From assembly GCA_032595685.2 (NCBI GenBank), contig CP159373.1, positions 3,561,907 to 3,625,906 on the forward strand: a stretch of DNA of 64,000 bases. Direction: 5' to 3'. Both the position numbers and the translations under genes were made by a program. Below the pieces are notes generated by a model, which searched no databases, was not told the DNA's origin, and worked only from the letters and a program-made list of their open reading frames with translations. This DNA is from Candidatus Electrothrix aestuarii. GTDB taxonomy: Bacteria; Desulfobacterota; Desulfobulbia; Desulfobulbales; Desulfobulbaceae. Of the stretch, positions 42,451-50,252 are shown piece after piece. The number at the start of each line of letters is the position of its first letter. Positions within the stretch are counted from its first letter, which is position 1.

Positions 42451-42904
42451 GTTGTCGACTTGACCGGTTTTGGAACGGGGTTACGACCTAACTGTTATAG
42501 GGACTTGATAGCATCCGTGAGGTTGTCGACTTGACCGGTTTTGGAACGGGGTTACGACACACAAACGCCAACAATAATAAAACAATAATGGAGTTGTCGA
42601 CTTGACCGGTTTTGGAACGGGGTTACGACATGTCTGGAGTTTCTGATACTTTTTCAGGGGAGAGGTTGTCGACTTGACCGGTTTTGGAACGGGGTTACGA
42701 CGCCAGTCCAAGGTTTGAGCCTGGAGCTGCCACAGTTGTTGTCGACTTGACCGGTTTTGGAACGGGGTTACGACCTAACTGTTATAGGGACTTGATAGCA
42801 TCCGTGAGGTTGTCGACTTGACCGGTTTTGGAACGGGGTTACGACTGCACAACAACTACTTCTACCCATTCCTTTGTTGTCGACTTGACCGGTTTTGGAA
42901 CGGG
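42451..42904. CRISPR. Orphan CRISPR array, 7 repeats, no cas genes in window
   Basis: Six identical 37-bp repeats begin GTTGTCGACTTGACCGG and end GGGGTTACGAC, at 42451, 42522, 42593, 42665, 42738 and 42809. A seventh, at 42876, matches only its first 29 bp. Spacers are 34, 34, 35, 36, 34 and 30 bp; spacers 1 (42488-42521) and 5 (42775-42808) are identical. The degenerate last repeat suggests that the leader is on the left. No cas gene is present anywhere in the window, and the array lies inside the prophage boundaries. Confidence 0.92.
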
Positions 42905-42922
42905 ATTTTACACGGCAACGAG

Positions 42923-42978
42923 AAAAGCCCTCTGAGGTTGTTCTGTACATAATCAGAACTGACTTCAGAGGGCTTTTT
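42923..42978. terminator. Bidirectional terminator after the CRISPR array
   Basis: AAAAGCCCTCTGA pairs with TCAGAGGGCTTTTT across a 29-base loop, with T runs on both strands. It starts 19 bp past the last repeat. Confidence 0.7.
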
Positions 42979-43040
42979 GTATTCAAACAGGTATCACAGA
43001 GGAAAATCAGACCGCGCAGCGATGCGGGTTACAGAGTGAG

Positions 43041-43070
43041 GTTGCAGGTTCGAATCCTGCAACGACCACA
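43041..43070 (+). other. tRNA 3'-end-like fragment
   Basis: A perfect T-arm (GCAGG-TTCGAAT-CCTGC) followed by AACGACC-A-CA looks like the last 30 nt of a tRNA, closest in style to tRNA-Lys. I find no matching GGTCGTT acceptor strand or D-arm 70 nt upstream, so it is not a whole tRNA; it could be an att remnant of another element. Confidence 0.4.
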
Positions 43071-43109
43071 TAGTATACTTCCGTGATAAAACAAGGAGAA
43101 GCTGAAAAA

Positions 43110-43382
43110 ATGAGAAGAAAAGACGATATATCCGAAAAAGAGATCAGGAAAGTTGTAAACACAGTAATGTTTCAAGAAATATTATCACGTATCCCCAGGT
43201 GCATATGGATAGGAGCAGCCCTGATATCATTCATTCTCCTACACATGGTCTCAGTTATTCAACCGAAGAGTTTCAGTCCGATGATAATATTCATAACCAT
43301 AGCGAAATTTGCTCAGATACTGATTCCGTTAATACTGATTATTCCAGCAGTGTTAAAAGGTTACGTGAAAAATCGGGAATAA
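43110..43382 (+). CDS. Small two-TM protein
   Basis: A 90-residue protein from the ATG at 43110 (AAGGAG upstream, somewhat distant; a GTG at 43083 is an alternative). A charged start (MRRKDDISEKEIRKVVN) precedes two TM helices (CIWIGAALISFILLHMVSVI and IIFITIAKFAQILIPLILIIPAVL). Function unknown; located between the CRISPR array and attR. Its end overlaps the convergent gene by 44 bp. Confidence 0.5.
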   Translation: MRRKDDISEKEIRKVVNTVMFQEILSRIPRCIWIGAALISFILLHMVSVIQPKSFSPMIIFITIAKFAQILIPLILIIPAVLKGYVKNRE

Positions 43383-43581
43383 GAACGAAGAGCATAAACA
43401 GCTCCCATAAAACACAAAGAGACCAATAGAGAAGACGAAATCGGACAGGTATTCTCTCGGAAAAATCCTTTTCCATCCCCCTGAAACCGAAAAGAAAAAT
43501 TCGGTAAACAAGCCACCCTGTAAAAGGGATTCCGAAAAGATGAGAAGCAGTAAAAAAGAACTCAACGGAATAATAATTCAT
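43339..43581 (-). CDS. Small membrane protein near attR
   Basis: An 80-residue protein from an ATG preceded by AAGGAAA. Two or three hydrophobic segments (FFFTASHLFGIPFTGWLVYRIFLFGF; YWSLCVLWELFMLFVLIPDF). Unknown function. The overlap of 44 bp with the convergent plus-strand gene means that at least one of the two ends may differ. Confidence 0.45.
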   Translation of the reverse strand: MNYYSVEFFFTASHLFGIPFTGWLVYRIFLFGFRGMEKDFSERIPVRFRLLYWSLCVLWELFMLFVLIPDFSRNLLTLLE

Positions 43582-43772
43582 ATAAATTTCCTTATAAATC
43601 AGAATGAATCAGTAAAGAGAGGTTGACGGCCCTTTGGACGGTCAAAATGGACAAAATCCCCAAAAACCGGGTTTGGAGGGCCGTAAGGAGGGCCTTTTTG
43701 TGCGACTGGTGCGACTCAGGCCGTTTAAAACCGTCTAAAATGGTCTATTGTTGCCTGGAGTGGTCATTTTTT

Positions 43773-43844
43773 ACGGCCTCTCACGCCGTAAACAGGGGTT
43801 CGATTCCCCTTGGGGTCACCATAGAGATTTCAGGCACTTAGCGA
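43773..43844 (+). repeat. attR: 72-bp direct repeat of the tRNA-Glu 3' half
   Basis: Exact copy of 29288-29359, beginning ACGGCCTCTCACGCCG and passing through the T-arm and CCA of tRNA-Glu. It closes the 14.5-kb prophage and at the same time is the att site next to a second, truncated integrase gene (43971), meaning a tandem insertion of two related elements. Confidence 0.9.
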
Positions 43845-43970
43845 TTTTCGTTAAGTGCCTTTTTTTATATTTTGGGGGCTTTTGGGGGCTTTTCATGTCT
43901 CACATCTCCTTGAAGTTCTGTCTTTTAGTTAATGTTGACGGTCTCCAGAGCCCCCATTTAATGATTTCAG

Positions 43971-44648
43971 CTACTTAAACACTTTTACCGCTGGCCGCAC
44001 GTCCTCTAAGCGATGCACATAACGCTGTGTCGTGGTCAGATTTTTGTGCCTGAGAATGGTCTGAACATCCAGCAATGAGACCTTGTTTGTGACCAGGATT
44101 GAGGCCGAGAGGTGGCGGATGCCATGCAAGCCGAACTCTTTGACCCCGGCTTTCTGACAGAGACGCGGCACCCATTTTTGACGGGCTGCATAGGGCAGGG
44201 CGGTAGCCGAATTGATGAACACATATTCCCCGGTGACCGTAGGGAGGAACTGGTAAAACTTCCTGAACAGCCGATCCGTCATGGGCAACCAGTCGTAATG
44301 CTGGGAGCCATCCTTTCTTTTCCGGGTAGCCAGCCGGACCCGTTGCCGCTCCAGGTCAACATCTTCTTTTCGAAGCATAAAAATTTCTGATTTCCTGGCC
44401 GCGAGATGCAAATAACAGAGGAGCATGAGTTTGTCTTGCTCTGATTCGGACACCTTGTAGACTTTCCAGAAATCCTCTTCCGGGGGCACGTAACGGGTAG
44501 AGCGCTCCTCAGGGAACTGCTCGACAAGAAAGGGGTTTGGATAGTAAAAGCCGGGGATGTATTCACAGGCCCAGTTCCAGGCCGCAACAAGGTTCTTGCG
44601 GTCCTTGTTGGCCGAGTAGCCGGAGCGTTGCTTTGCCTGCTGAGCCAG
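43971..44648 (-). pseudogene. Truncated second integrase
   Basis: The C-terminal ~225 residues of a tyrosine recombinase nearly identical to the intact one at 29485, with all catalytic residues (AARKSE, LHGIRH, LRHKN, TTQRYVH). Homology starts abruptly at LAQQAKQRSGYSANKD, where the sequence switches to an ISL3 transposase fragment at about 44648. A GTG at 44489 could start a 172-residue product lacking the arm- and core-binding domains, so it is probably non-functional. Confidence 0.85.
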
Positions 44649-44945
44649 ATTATATCCAGACTCTTAGGAACTTCGAGGCTTTGTTCCGACTTCTTACTCG
44701 CTCAAAAATACACCTAAATTCTTCTTTGATAAGGTAGAGTTATCTTAGTTCAGGATGGAGGGCAAGCACCTCGGTCAAACGCGACTCTTCTTCGGTGGAA
44801 AGTTCTTCCCTGTTTCTCAGAAGAATCCAACGCATTCCCTTTAATATGCCCTTTTTCTCATCAGGAAGAGCAGGCTGAATTTTACGACGCATCTGTCCAA
44901 ACGCTCATTCAACTGTTTCATTATATAATAGCCATCAATAACAGG
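44649..44945 (-). pseudogene. ISL3 transposase fragment 2
   Basis: Minus-strand translation gives MKQLNERLDRC/MRRKIQPALPDEKKGILKGMRWILLRNREELSTEEESRLTEVLALHPELR, a stop, LYLIKEEFRCIFERVRS and KFLRVWI, matching the relic at 3080-3370 at the DNA level. It has a one-base deletion near 44910, an internal stop and no ends. It replaces the 5' half of the second integrase. Confidence 0.82.
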
Positions 44946-45052
44946 CCTCCCTTTCCCCCTTGCAATTTCCTCTGCGTTACATTATTGTTGTGTTGAATTG
45001 AAATTATTACACAACAGAAATATTCCATGCAAACACCCCATCGCTATACATG
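44946..45052. other. Spacer between mobile-element remnants and hdrA leader
   Basis: Short AT-rich stretch with no gene. It probably contains the hdrA promoter; no right-hand att copy of the second element is visible here. Confidence 0.35.
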
Positions 45053-45186
45053 AAGCTGCCGTAACGGCACCCGACCCGGTCCGGGTCGGCGAGTAAGATC
45101 AGCGGCTTGCCTCCTCTCCTGATTTCTTTCGACCTCTTTGGTCGACGTATCCTTCTACGATAAATCAGACGGACAAGGGCCGTCTG
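45053..45186 (+). ncRNA. Structured leader upstream of hdrA (shared motif A)
   Basis: Contains TGAAGCTG, a hairpin CCGACCCG/CGGGTCGG (45071-45089), the block CGGC-T-GCCTCCTC-CCTGA, and a 7-bp hairpin CAGACGG/CCGTCTG (45166-45186). The same elements in the same order occur at 49441-49565 upstream of mvhD. A candidate cis-regulatory RNA or operator region; I cannot match it to a named riboswitch. Confidence 0.5.
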
Positions 45187-45312
45187 AGCAATTGATTCAT
45201 TTCTCCGGCAAACGGCGGAACCATGTCTGTACGTGTTCGTTTTGCGTTTTCGCATTTCGTCTTTGTACAGCGTGGGAATGCGGCCGTGCCGATACGTACG
45301 AAGGAGCTCTTC

Positions 45313-48300
45313 ATGACCGTAATTGCAAAAACAGCCGCCAAAATCAGCGGAGCCGTCATGGTTATCGGCGGTGGCGTGGCCGGTGTCCAGACTGCCCTTG
45401 ATCTCACTGAACTGGGCTATAAGGTGTATCTGGTGGAGAAGTCCGGGGCCATTGGTGGGGTCATGGCCCGCCTGGACAAGACCTTTCCCACCAACGACTG
45501 TTCTCTCTGTATCCTTGCGCCCAAGCTGGTTGAAGCGGGCCGCGATCCGAATATTGAAATTCTCACCCTGGCAGAGCTGGTTGATTTGAAAGGTGAGCCG
45601 GGTAACTTCACTGCCACCATCAAAAAGCAGCCCCGCTATATTGACGAAGAGGTTTGCACTGGCTGCGGTCAGTGTACCCTCTATTGCCTCAAGCAGATTG
45701 GTAACGATTTCAACGAAAACATGGAGGTCAACCATGCGGCCCATATTGATTATTCCCAGGCCGTGCCGACCTCCTACTATATTGACGCAAAAGCCTGTCT
45801 CAAGCTGAACTTCGATACCTGCGGCCTCTGTGCAACAGCCTGTCAGGCCGGGGCGATTCGTTTTGATGACACTGAGAAAACTCTGAAGATTCCGGTCGGA
45901 GCCGTGATCCTGGCTCCGGGATTCGGTCGGGTGAGTGACGAGGTCATGGCCAAGTACGGTCTGGGTAAATTCCAGGATGTAGTTACGGCCTTTGAGCACG
46001 AGCGGCTGATGTGTGCCTCCGGTCCCACTGGCGGCGAGATCCTGCGTATTTCTGACCGCAAGCACCCCAAGAAAATAGCCTTTCTTCAATGCATCGGCTC
46101 CCGCGACGAGACCTGCGGCAATAATTACTGTTCCTCGGTCTGCTGCATGTACGCTATCAAGCAGGCCACCTTGGCCCGTGAGCATGATCCAGACTGTGAG
46201 ATCACCCTCTTTTATATGGATGTGCGCACCCACGGTAAGGGCTTTGATGCGGCCCGTCAGCGGGCGGTTGAGGAAGGGGATTTCAGGGTCATCTATGCCC
46301 GTCCGCCTCGGGTGGAGGATGTCTTTGGTGGCGGTCTGCTCCTGACCTGGGCCACAGAAGACGGCAAGCATCATTATGAAAAATTCGATATGGTGGTTCT
46401 CTCTCAGGGGCTTGAGGCCCCGGAAGAGGCGGATAAGTTAGCCAAGGCAGCAGGGATAGGCTTGAACGAGTACCTCTTTGCCGAGACGAATACCTACACC
46501 CCGCTGGAAACCAGTAGGCCGGGTGTTTATGTGATTGGTGCCTTCCAGGGACCCAAGGATATTCCTGATTCCGTTACCCAGGGCGGCGGAGCGGCAGCTC
46601 TCTGCGCAGGCCAGCTTGCCCCGGCCAGGAACAGCGAGACGGTTAAGGCTACCTTCCCGGAAGAACGGGATATCAGTCAGGAAGAGCCACGGGTCGGTGT
46701 GTTTGTCTGTCATTGCGGTATTAATATCGGTGGCGTGGTCAATGTACCGGCAGTGGCTGAATATGCCAAGACCCTGCCCAATGTGGCCTATGCCTCGGCC
46801 AACATGTATTCCTGTTCCCAGGATGCGCAACGGGTGCTTACCGAGACCATTCAGGAGCATAAGCTCAATCGCTTGGTGGTGGCGGCCTGCACCCCGCGTA
46901 CCCATGAGCCGCTCTTTCAGGCTACCCTGCGTGAGGCCGGGCTGAACCGCTCGCTTTTTGAAATGGCTAATATCCGCGACCAATGCTCCTGGGTCCATGT
47001 GCGCGAACCGGAGCGGGCCACGGAAAAGGCCAAGGATGCGGTGCGAATGGCGGTTGCCAAGGCCTGCCACTTGACCGCGTTACAGGAGGTGCAATTGCCC
47101 GTCACTCCGGCAGCCCTGGTTATTGGTGGTGGTTTGGCAGGTATGACAGCAGCGCTGGCCATTGCAGATCAGGGTTTTGCTGTGGATTTGGTTGAGCGGG
47201 GGCAGGATCTGGGCGGCAAGGCCCTGTTGCTCACGGCAGACCGGCGTGGCAATGATCCTCGGCAGGCCGTGCAGGCAGTGATTGAAAGAGTGGGCTCTCA
47301 TCCAAAAATTACCATCCATACTGAGGCCCAGGTAACAGCTTGTTCCGGCTATGTAGGTAATTTCACCACCACAGTGGAGGGTAAAGGGGCAAGTGAGTTG
47401 GTGCATCACGGCGTAACTGTCTTGGCCACGGGTGGCAATCCCTATCAGCCGAGCCAATATTGCTACGGTCAGTCATCCAGGATCGTTACGCAGCTTGAGC
47501 TGGAACAGCGCTTGATTGAGGATCAGGACGATTTGAAAGCGGCCAGGCGGGCGGTGATGATTCAATGCGTCGGTTCGCGGGATGAGGATTTGACCTATTG
47601 CAGCCGGGTCTGCTGCGGTCAGGCCCTGAAGAACGCTCTGCGCCTCAAGGTCTTGCAGCCGGAGTTGCAGATCATTGTCCTCTACCGTGACATGCGGGCC
47701 TATGGCTTTATGGAGGATGATTATCGCAAGGCACGCCAGCTCGGCGTGATTTTCATTCGCTTCAGCTTAGAGCGTAAACCCGAGGTTGCTGTGGATGGCG
47801 AGGCCGTCACGGTCCGCTATTTTGATCCGCTGCTCGGCGAGGAGCTGGAGGCCGATGCCGACTTGCTCGCCCTGTCAACCGGCATTGTGCCGGAAGACCC
47901 GACCGCGCTGGCCAAGATGCTCAAGGTGCCGGTCACAGCCGAGAAGTTTTTTCTGGAGGCCCATGTCAAGCTTCAGCCAGTGGATCTGCCGGTTGACGGT
48001 ACCTATGTCTGTGGACTGGCCCATTCGCCGCGTTCTATGGACGAGACCGTAGCCCAGGCCCAGGCAGCGGCAGGGCGAGCCTGTCATCCCCTGGCTAAGG
48101 GTTCGGTAACTCCGGCTCCTATTGTCTCTCAGATTGATGCAGAGCAGTGCATTGGTTGTGGGGCCTGCGAATCCTTCTGTCCCTACAAGGCCATTGAGAT
48201 GTACAAGGAGGGTAAAAAGCGCAAAGCACGCACCATCACGGCTTCCTGTAAGGGTTGCGGTGTCTGTGCGGCCCGCTGTCCGACTATGGCGATTGATATG

Positions 48301-48387
48301 GGACGCTTTACCATGAACGGTATCATGGCTCAGATTCATGCCTTTGGTGAAGAAGTTCAGGAAGGGAGGGAGGCTGTGGAGGCCTGA
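45313..48387 (+). CDS. hdrA: HdrA-like FAD/iron-sulfur electron-bifurcating subunit
   Basis: A 1024-residue iron-sulfur flavoprotein of the heterodisulfide reductase A family. The first half has a Rossmann FAD motif (VMVIGGGVAGVQTAL), the HdrA-specific TNDCSLCILAPKL cysteine site and clusters CTGCGQCTLYC and CGLCATAC. The second half repeats the flavoprotein fold (ALVIGGGLAGMTAAL) and ends with two ferredoxin clusters (CIGCGACESFC, CKGCGVCAARC). It is a long HdrA2-type form. It would bifurcate electrons from the formate dehydrogenase and MvhD encoded 1.2 kb downstream. AAGGAG precedes the ATG at 45313; an in-frame start 30 codons earlier has no homology. Confidence 0.92.
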   Translation: MTVIAKTAAKISGAVMVIGGGVAGVQTALDLTELGYKVYLVEKSGAIGGVMARLDKTFPTNDCSLCILAPKLVEAGRDPNIEILTLAELVDLKGEPGNFTATIKKQPRYIDEEVCTGCGQCTLYCLKQIGNDFNENMEVNHAAHIDYSQAVPTSYYIDAKACLKLNFDTCGLCATACQAGAIRFDDTEKTLKIPVGAVILAPGFGRVSDEVMAKYGLGKFQDVVTAFEHERLMCASGPTGGEILRISDRKHPKKIAFLQCIGSRDETCGNNYCSSVCCMYAIKQATLAREHDPDCEITLFYMDVRTHGKGFDAARQRAVEEGDFRVIYARPPRVEDVFGGGLLLTWATEDGKHHYEKFDMVVLSQGLEAPEEADKLAKAAGIGLNEYLFAETNTYTPLETSRPGVYVIGAFQGPKDIPDSVTQGGGAAALCAGQLAPARNSETVKATFPEERDISQEEPRVGVFVCHCGINIGGVVNVPAVAEYAKTLPNVAYASANMYSCSQDAQRVLTETIQEHKLNRLVVAACTPRTHEPLFQATLREAGLNRSLFEMANIRDQCSWVHVREPERATEKAKDAVRMAVAKACHLTALQEVQLPVTPAALVIGGGLAGMTAALAIADQGFAVDLVERGQDLGGKALLLTADRRGNDPRQAVQAVIERVGSHPKITIHTEAQVTACSGYVGNFTTTVEGKGASELVHHGVTVLATGGNPYQPSQYCYGQSSRIVTQLELEQRLIEDQDDLKAARRAVMIQCVGSRDEDLTYCSRVCCGQALKNALRLKVLQPELQIIVLYRDMRAYGFMEDDYRKARQLGVIFIRFSLERKPEVAVDGEAVTVRYFDPLLGEELEADADLLALSTGIVPEDPTALAKMLKVPVTAEKFFLEAHVKLQPVDLPVDGTYVCGLAHSPRSMDETVAQAQAAAGRACHPLAKGSVTPAPIVSQIDAEQCIGCGACESFCPYKAIEMYKEGKKRKARTITASCKGCGVCAARCPTMAIDMGRFTMNGIMAQIHAFGEEVQEGREAVEA

Positions 48388-48401
48388 GAGAAGGGATGTG
48401 C

Positions 48402-48443
48402 AGATACTCAAGTAATACAGGTTGCTATATTGCTTGAGTATCT
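48402..48443. repeat. Hairpin between convergent genes
   Basis: AGATACTCAAG and CTTGAGTATCT form an 11-bp stem with a 20-base loop, between hdrA and the convergent secreted-protein gene. Probably a bidirectional transcription stop despite the absent T tract. Confidence 0.5.
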
Positions 48444-48466
48444 CCAGGTGGCAGCTTTAGCGGCGC

Positions 48467-49015
48467 TTACCGTCCACGATATCCGGGGTATCCCCGGTAG
48501 TTGGGCTGGTAATTTGGTCGGTACTGAGGTTTTCCGCTGACAACCTGTAAATTCCTGCCCTGACCAACGATGGTTGATGAATTGCGTCTTCCGCATTCCC
48601 TGCGACCGTTGTTGACCTTTGAATTAATCCAGGTGTTTATTAAGACATTCCCGGAGCGAAGTCCGTAGGCAACAAGCTGTGTCCTTGGAGGGGACCTTCT
48701 GAATTGACAGCGAAAAACAGCGGAACTCCCAGGCTGAATAGTTATTGTTTGTGTGCATCTCTCCTTTACACCACGCTGACCGTACCACAAAACTTGAACC
48801 GGTCGAGGACGATCAGCTTGATTATAGACACAAGCTACCCATTCATTTCTTTGAGGTTCTACATAGGGATAATTATTCCCCGGTATTGATGGGGTGTACC
48901 CGTAATTATTTCGAGGTTGCGGGGTGAAGTAGGAAGGCTGGGCCGAAGCAACATCGACGTAACTTGCCAATGCAAATGCAAATAAGGCAAACAGCAATAA
49001 AGGGATTCTTTTCAT
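48467..49015 (-). CDS. Secreted cationic protein of unknown function
   Basis: A 182-residue protein with a signal peptide (MKRIPLLLFALFAFALASYVDVASA). The mature part has a Tyr/Pro/Asn-rich start, a central domain with four cysteines (WVACVYNQ, RCTQTITI, VFRCQFRR, RRECGRR) likely to form two disulfides, and an arginine/tyrosine/glycine-rich tail (RPNYQPNYRGYPGYRG). GAGAGGA precedes the start. No family recognised; it may be a cell-surface or antimicrobial-type protein. It separates hdrA from mvhD-fdhA on the opposite strand. Confidence 0.65.
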   Translation of the reverse strand: MKRIPLLLFALFAFALASYVDVASAQPSYFTPQPRNNYGYTPSIPGNNYPYVEPQRNEWVACVYNQADRPRPVQVLWYGQRGVKERCTQTITIQPGSSAVFRCQFRRSPPRTQLVAYGLRSGNVLINTWINSKVNNGRRECGRRNSSTIVGQGRNLQVVSGKPQYRPNYQPNYRGYPGYRGR

Positions 49016-49440
49016 GTTACATCCTCTCTTGGCACCTGATAAATGTTACATCGTGAGGTATCTGGTGCCTTAATACCTGACAATGTTCTTGTGATTTCTG
49101 TGTTATGGGATAGCTGGAGTGAACCCCCAAAAATGGATTCTCTTGTTCGGGTGAATGAGCTGATCTATCCTAGGCAACAAGTGGAGATAATCATCTCCAT
49201 TATTCCTTCTTAATGAGGACTGTACATTTTAATGTATCATAAAATATATTGTATAACAAGGAAGATATATGGCGAACTCATAGCTGTTAGGCTCTCGCAA
49301 GAGAGGCTTGCTTGATACAGTCTATTCATTGTTTCTCTATTCTTCTCTTGCAATCCTGATAAAAATATGTCATTTTTGTAATAAATATTTTTCATCAATT
49401 CATTCAGGACCATTTTATGCTGATTATCTGTTTTTATAGC
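49016..49440. other. AT-rich intergenic stretch
   Basis: Divergent spacer between the secreted-protein gene and the mvhD leader. Very AT-rich around 49200-49420; it probably holds both promoters. No gene recognised. Confidence 0.4.
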
Positions 49441-49565
49441 TGAAGCTGTTGTTACCGACCCGGTCTGGGTTCGGGAAAACTGTCATCGGCCTCGGTCCTC
49501 CCCTGACGCTCTCCCTGTAGATCCCCGCATCTCTCTGATAGTACAGACGGACTTAAGGCCGTCTG
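49441..49565 (+). ncRNA. Structured leader upstream of mvhD-fdhA (shared motif B)
   Basis: Elements matching the hdrA leader in order: TGAAGCTG at 49441, CCGACCCGGTCTGGGTTCGG (49455-49474), CGGCCTCGGTCCTCCCCTGA (49485-49505), and CAGACGG/CCGTCTG with an eight-base loop (49544-49565). About 78 bp remain to the mvhD start. The two leaders probably bring both transcription units under one control. Confidence 0.5.
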
Positions 49566-49643
49566 ACGCATTACCGTGTTTCATACATTGCTCCCTATAT
49601 CGCTGTGGGCAGTGTTTTCTTTTTACCCTCACGGAGAGAGATT

Positions 49644-50252
49644 ATGTCTGATTATCAACCAAAAATATTAGGTTTCCTTTGTAATTGGTGCTGCTACACG
49701 GCTGCTGACTCAGCCGGGGTAGGGCGCTACCAGTACCCACCCAGCTTGCGGGTTGTCCGGATGATGTGTACCGGCAGGCTTGATCCCTCTTTCCCTTTGG
49801 AAGGCTTAGCTAATGGCGCTGATGCTGTTTTTGTTGGCGGCTGTCATCCCGGTGAGTGCCATTATATAGATGGCAATTATCATGCCTTGGTCTCTGCCGC
49901 CTTGGTACACGAGGCCCTAGCACGGCTTGGTATTGATAGAGAGCGTTTTCTTATCGATTGGGCTTCGGCTGCGGAAGGCCCAAATTTTGTCAAAATCATC
50001 ACTCGCTTTACCCAGCGGGCAGCTGAGTTGGGGCCGCTGGGCCAGGCAGAAGATCTGGATAAGGGGGAGCTACGCGAGAAACTGCTCTTGGCTGCTGAGG
50101 TGGCCCGGAATAAGAAGATTCGTACCAATTTGATCAGTGCCAGTAGGGCTATGATGAAGAGTGGTGATTTTTCTCGACCCGCCATTGCTGACTTGGTGGC
50201 AGCCAAGTGCGATAAGAATCTGACTGCGTTGATTGGGGGGAGAGCTGTATGA
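49644..50252 (+). CDS. mvhD: MvhD-type [2Fe-2S] electron-transfer subunit
   Basis: This 202-residue protein has the MvhD/FlpD family signature: KILGFLCNWCCYTAADSAG at residues 6-24, then RVVRMMCTGRLDPSF and VGGCHPGECHYIDGN, whose cysteines hold a [2Fe-2S] cluster. MvhD hands electrons from a hydrogenase or formate dehydrogenase to HdrA. GGAGAGAG precedes the ATG at 49644. It overlaps the FdhA start by 4 bp (ATGA), so the two proteins are made together. HdrB and HdrC are not in the window. Confidence 0.93.
   Translation: MSDYQPKILGFLCNWCCYTAADSAGVGRYQYPPSLRVVRMMCTGRLDPSFPLEGLANGADAVFVGGCHPGECHYIDGNYHALVSAALVHEALARLGIDRERFLIDWASAAEGPNFVKIITRFTQRAAELGPLGQAEDLDKGELREKLLLAAEVARNKKIRTNLISASRAMMKSGDFSRPAIADLVAAKCDKNLTALIGGRAV

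Noticed and set aside
42451-42904. Repeats as an integron attC or ordinary tandem array
   Set aside because: Identical 37-bp repeats with mostly unique 30-36-bp spacers and a degenerate terminal repeat are what a CRISPR array looks like; no integron integrase or cassette genes occur.
43041-43070. Complete tRNA gene
   Set aside because: The 5' acceptor strand and D-arm are absent at the required distance.
45053-45186. hdrA leader as a known Moco or tungsten-cofactor riboswitch
   Set aside because: I could not align the characteristic conserved bases of the moco RNA motif, so only the similarity between the two leaders is claimed.
45007-46374. 455-codon minus-strand frame opposite hdrA
   Set aside because: Antisense to the conserved HdrA N-terminal half; no independent ribosome site or family match.
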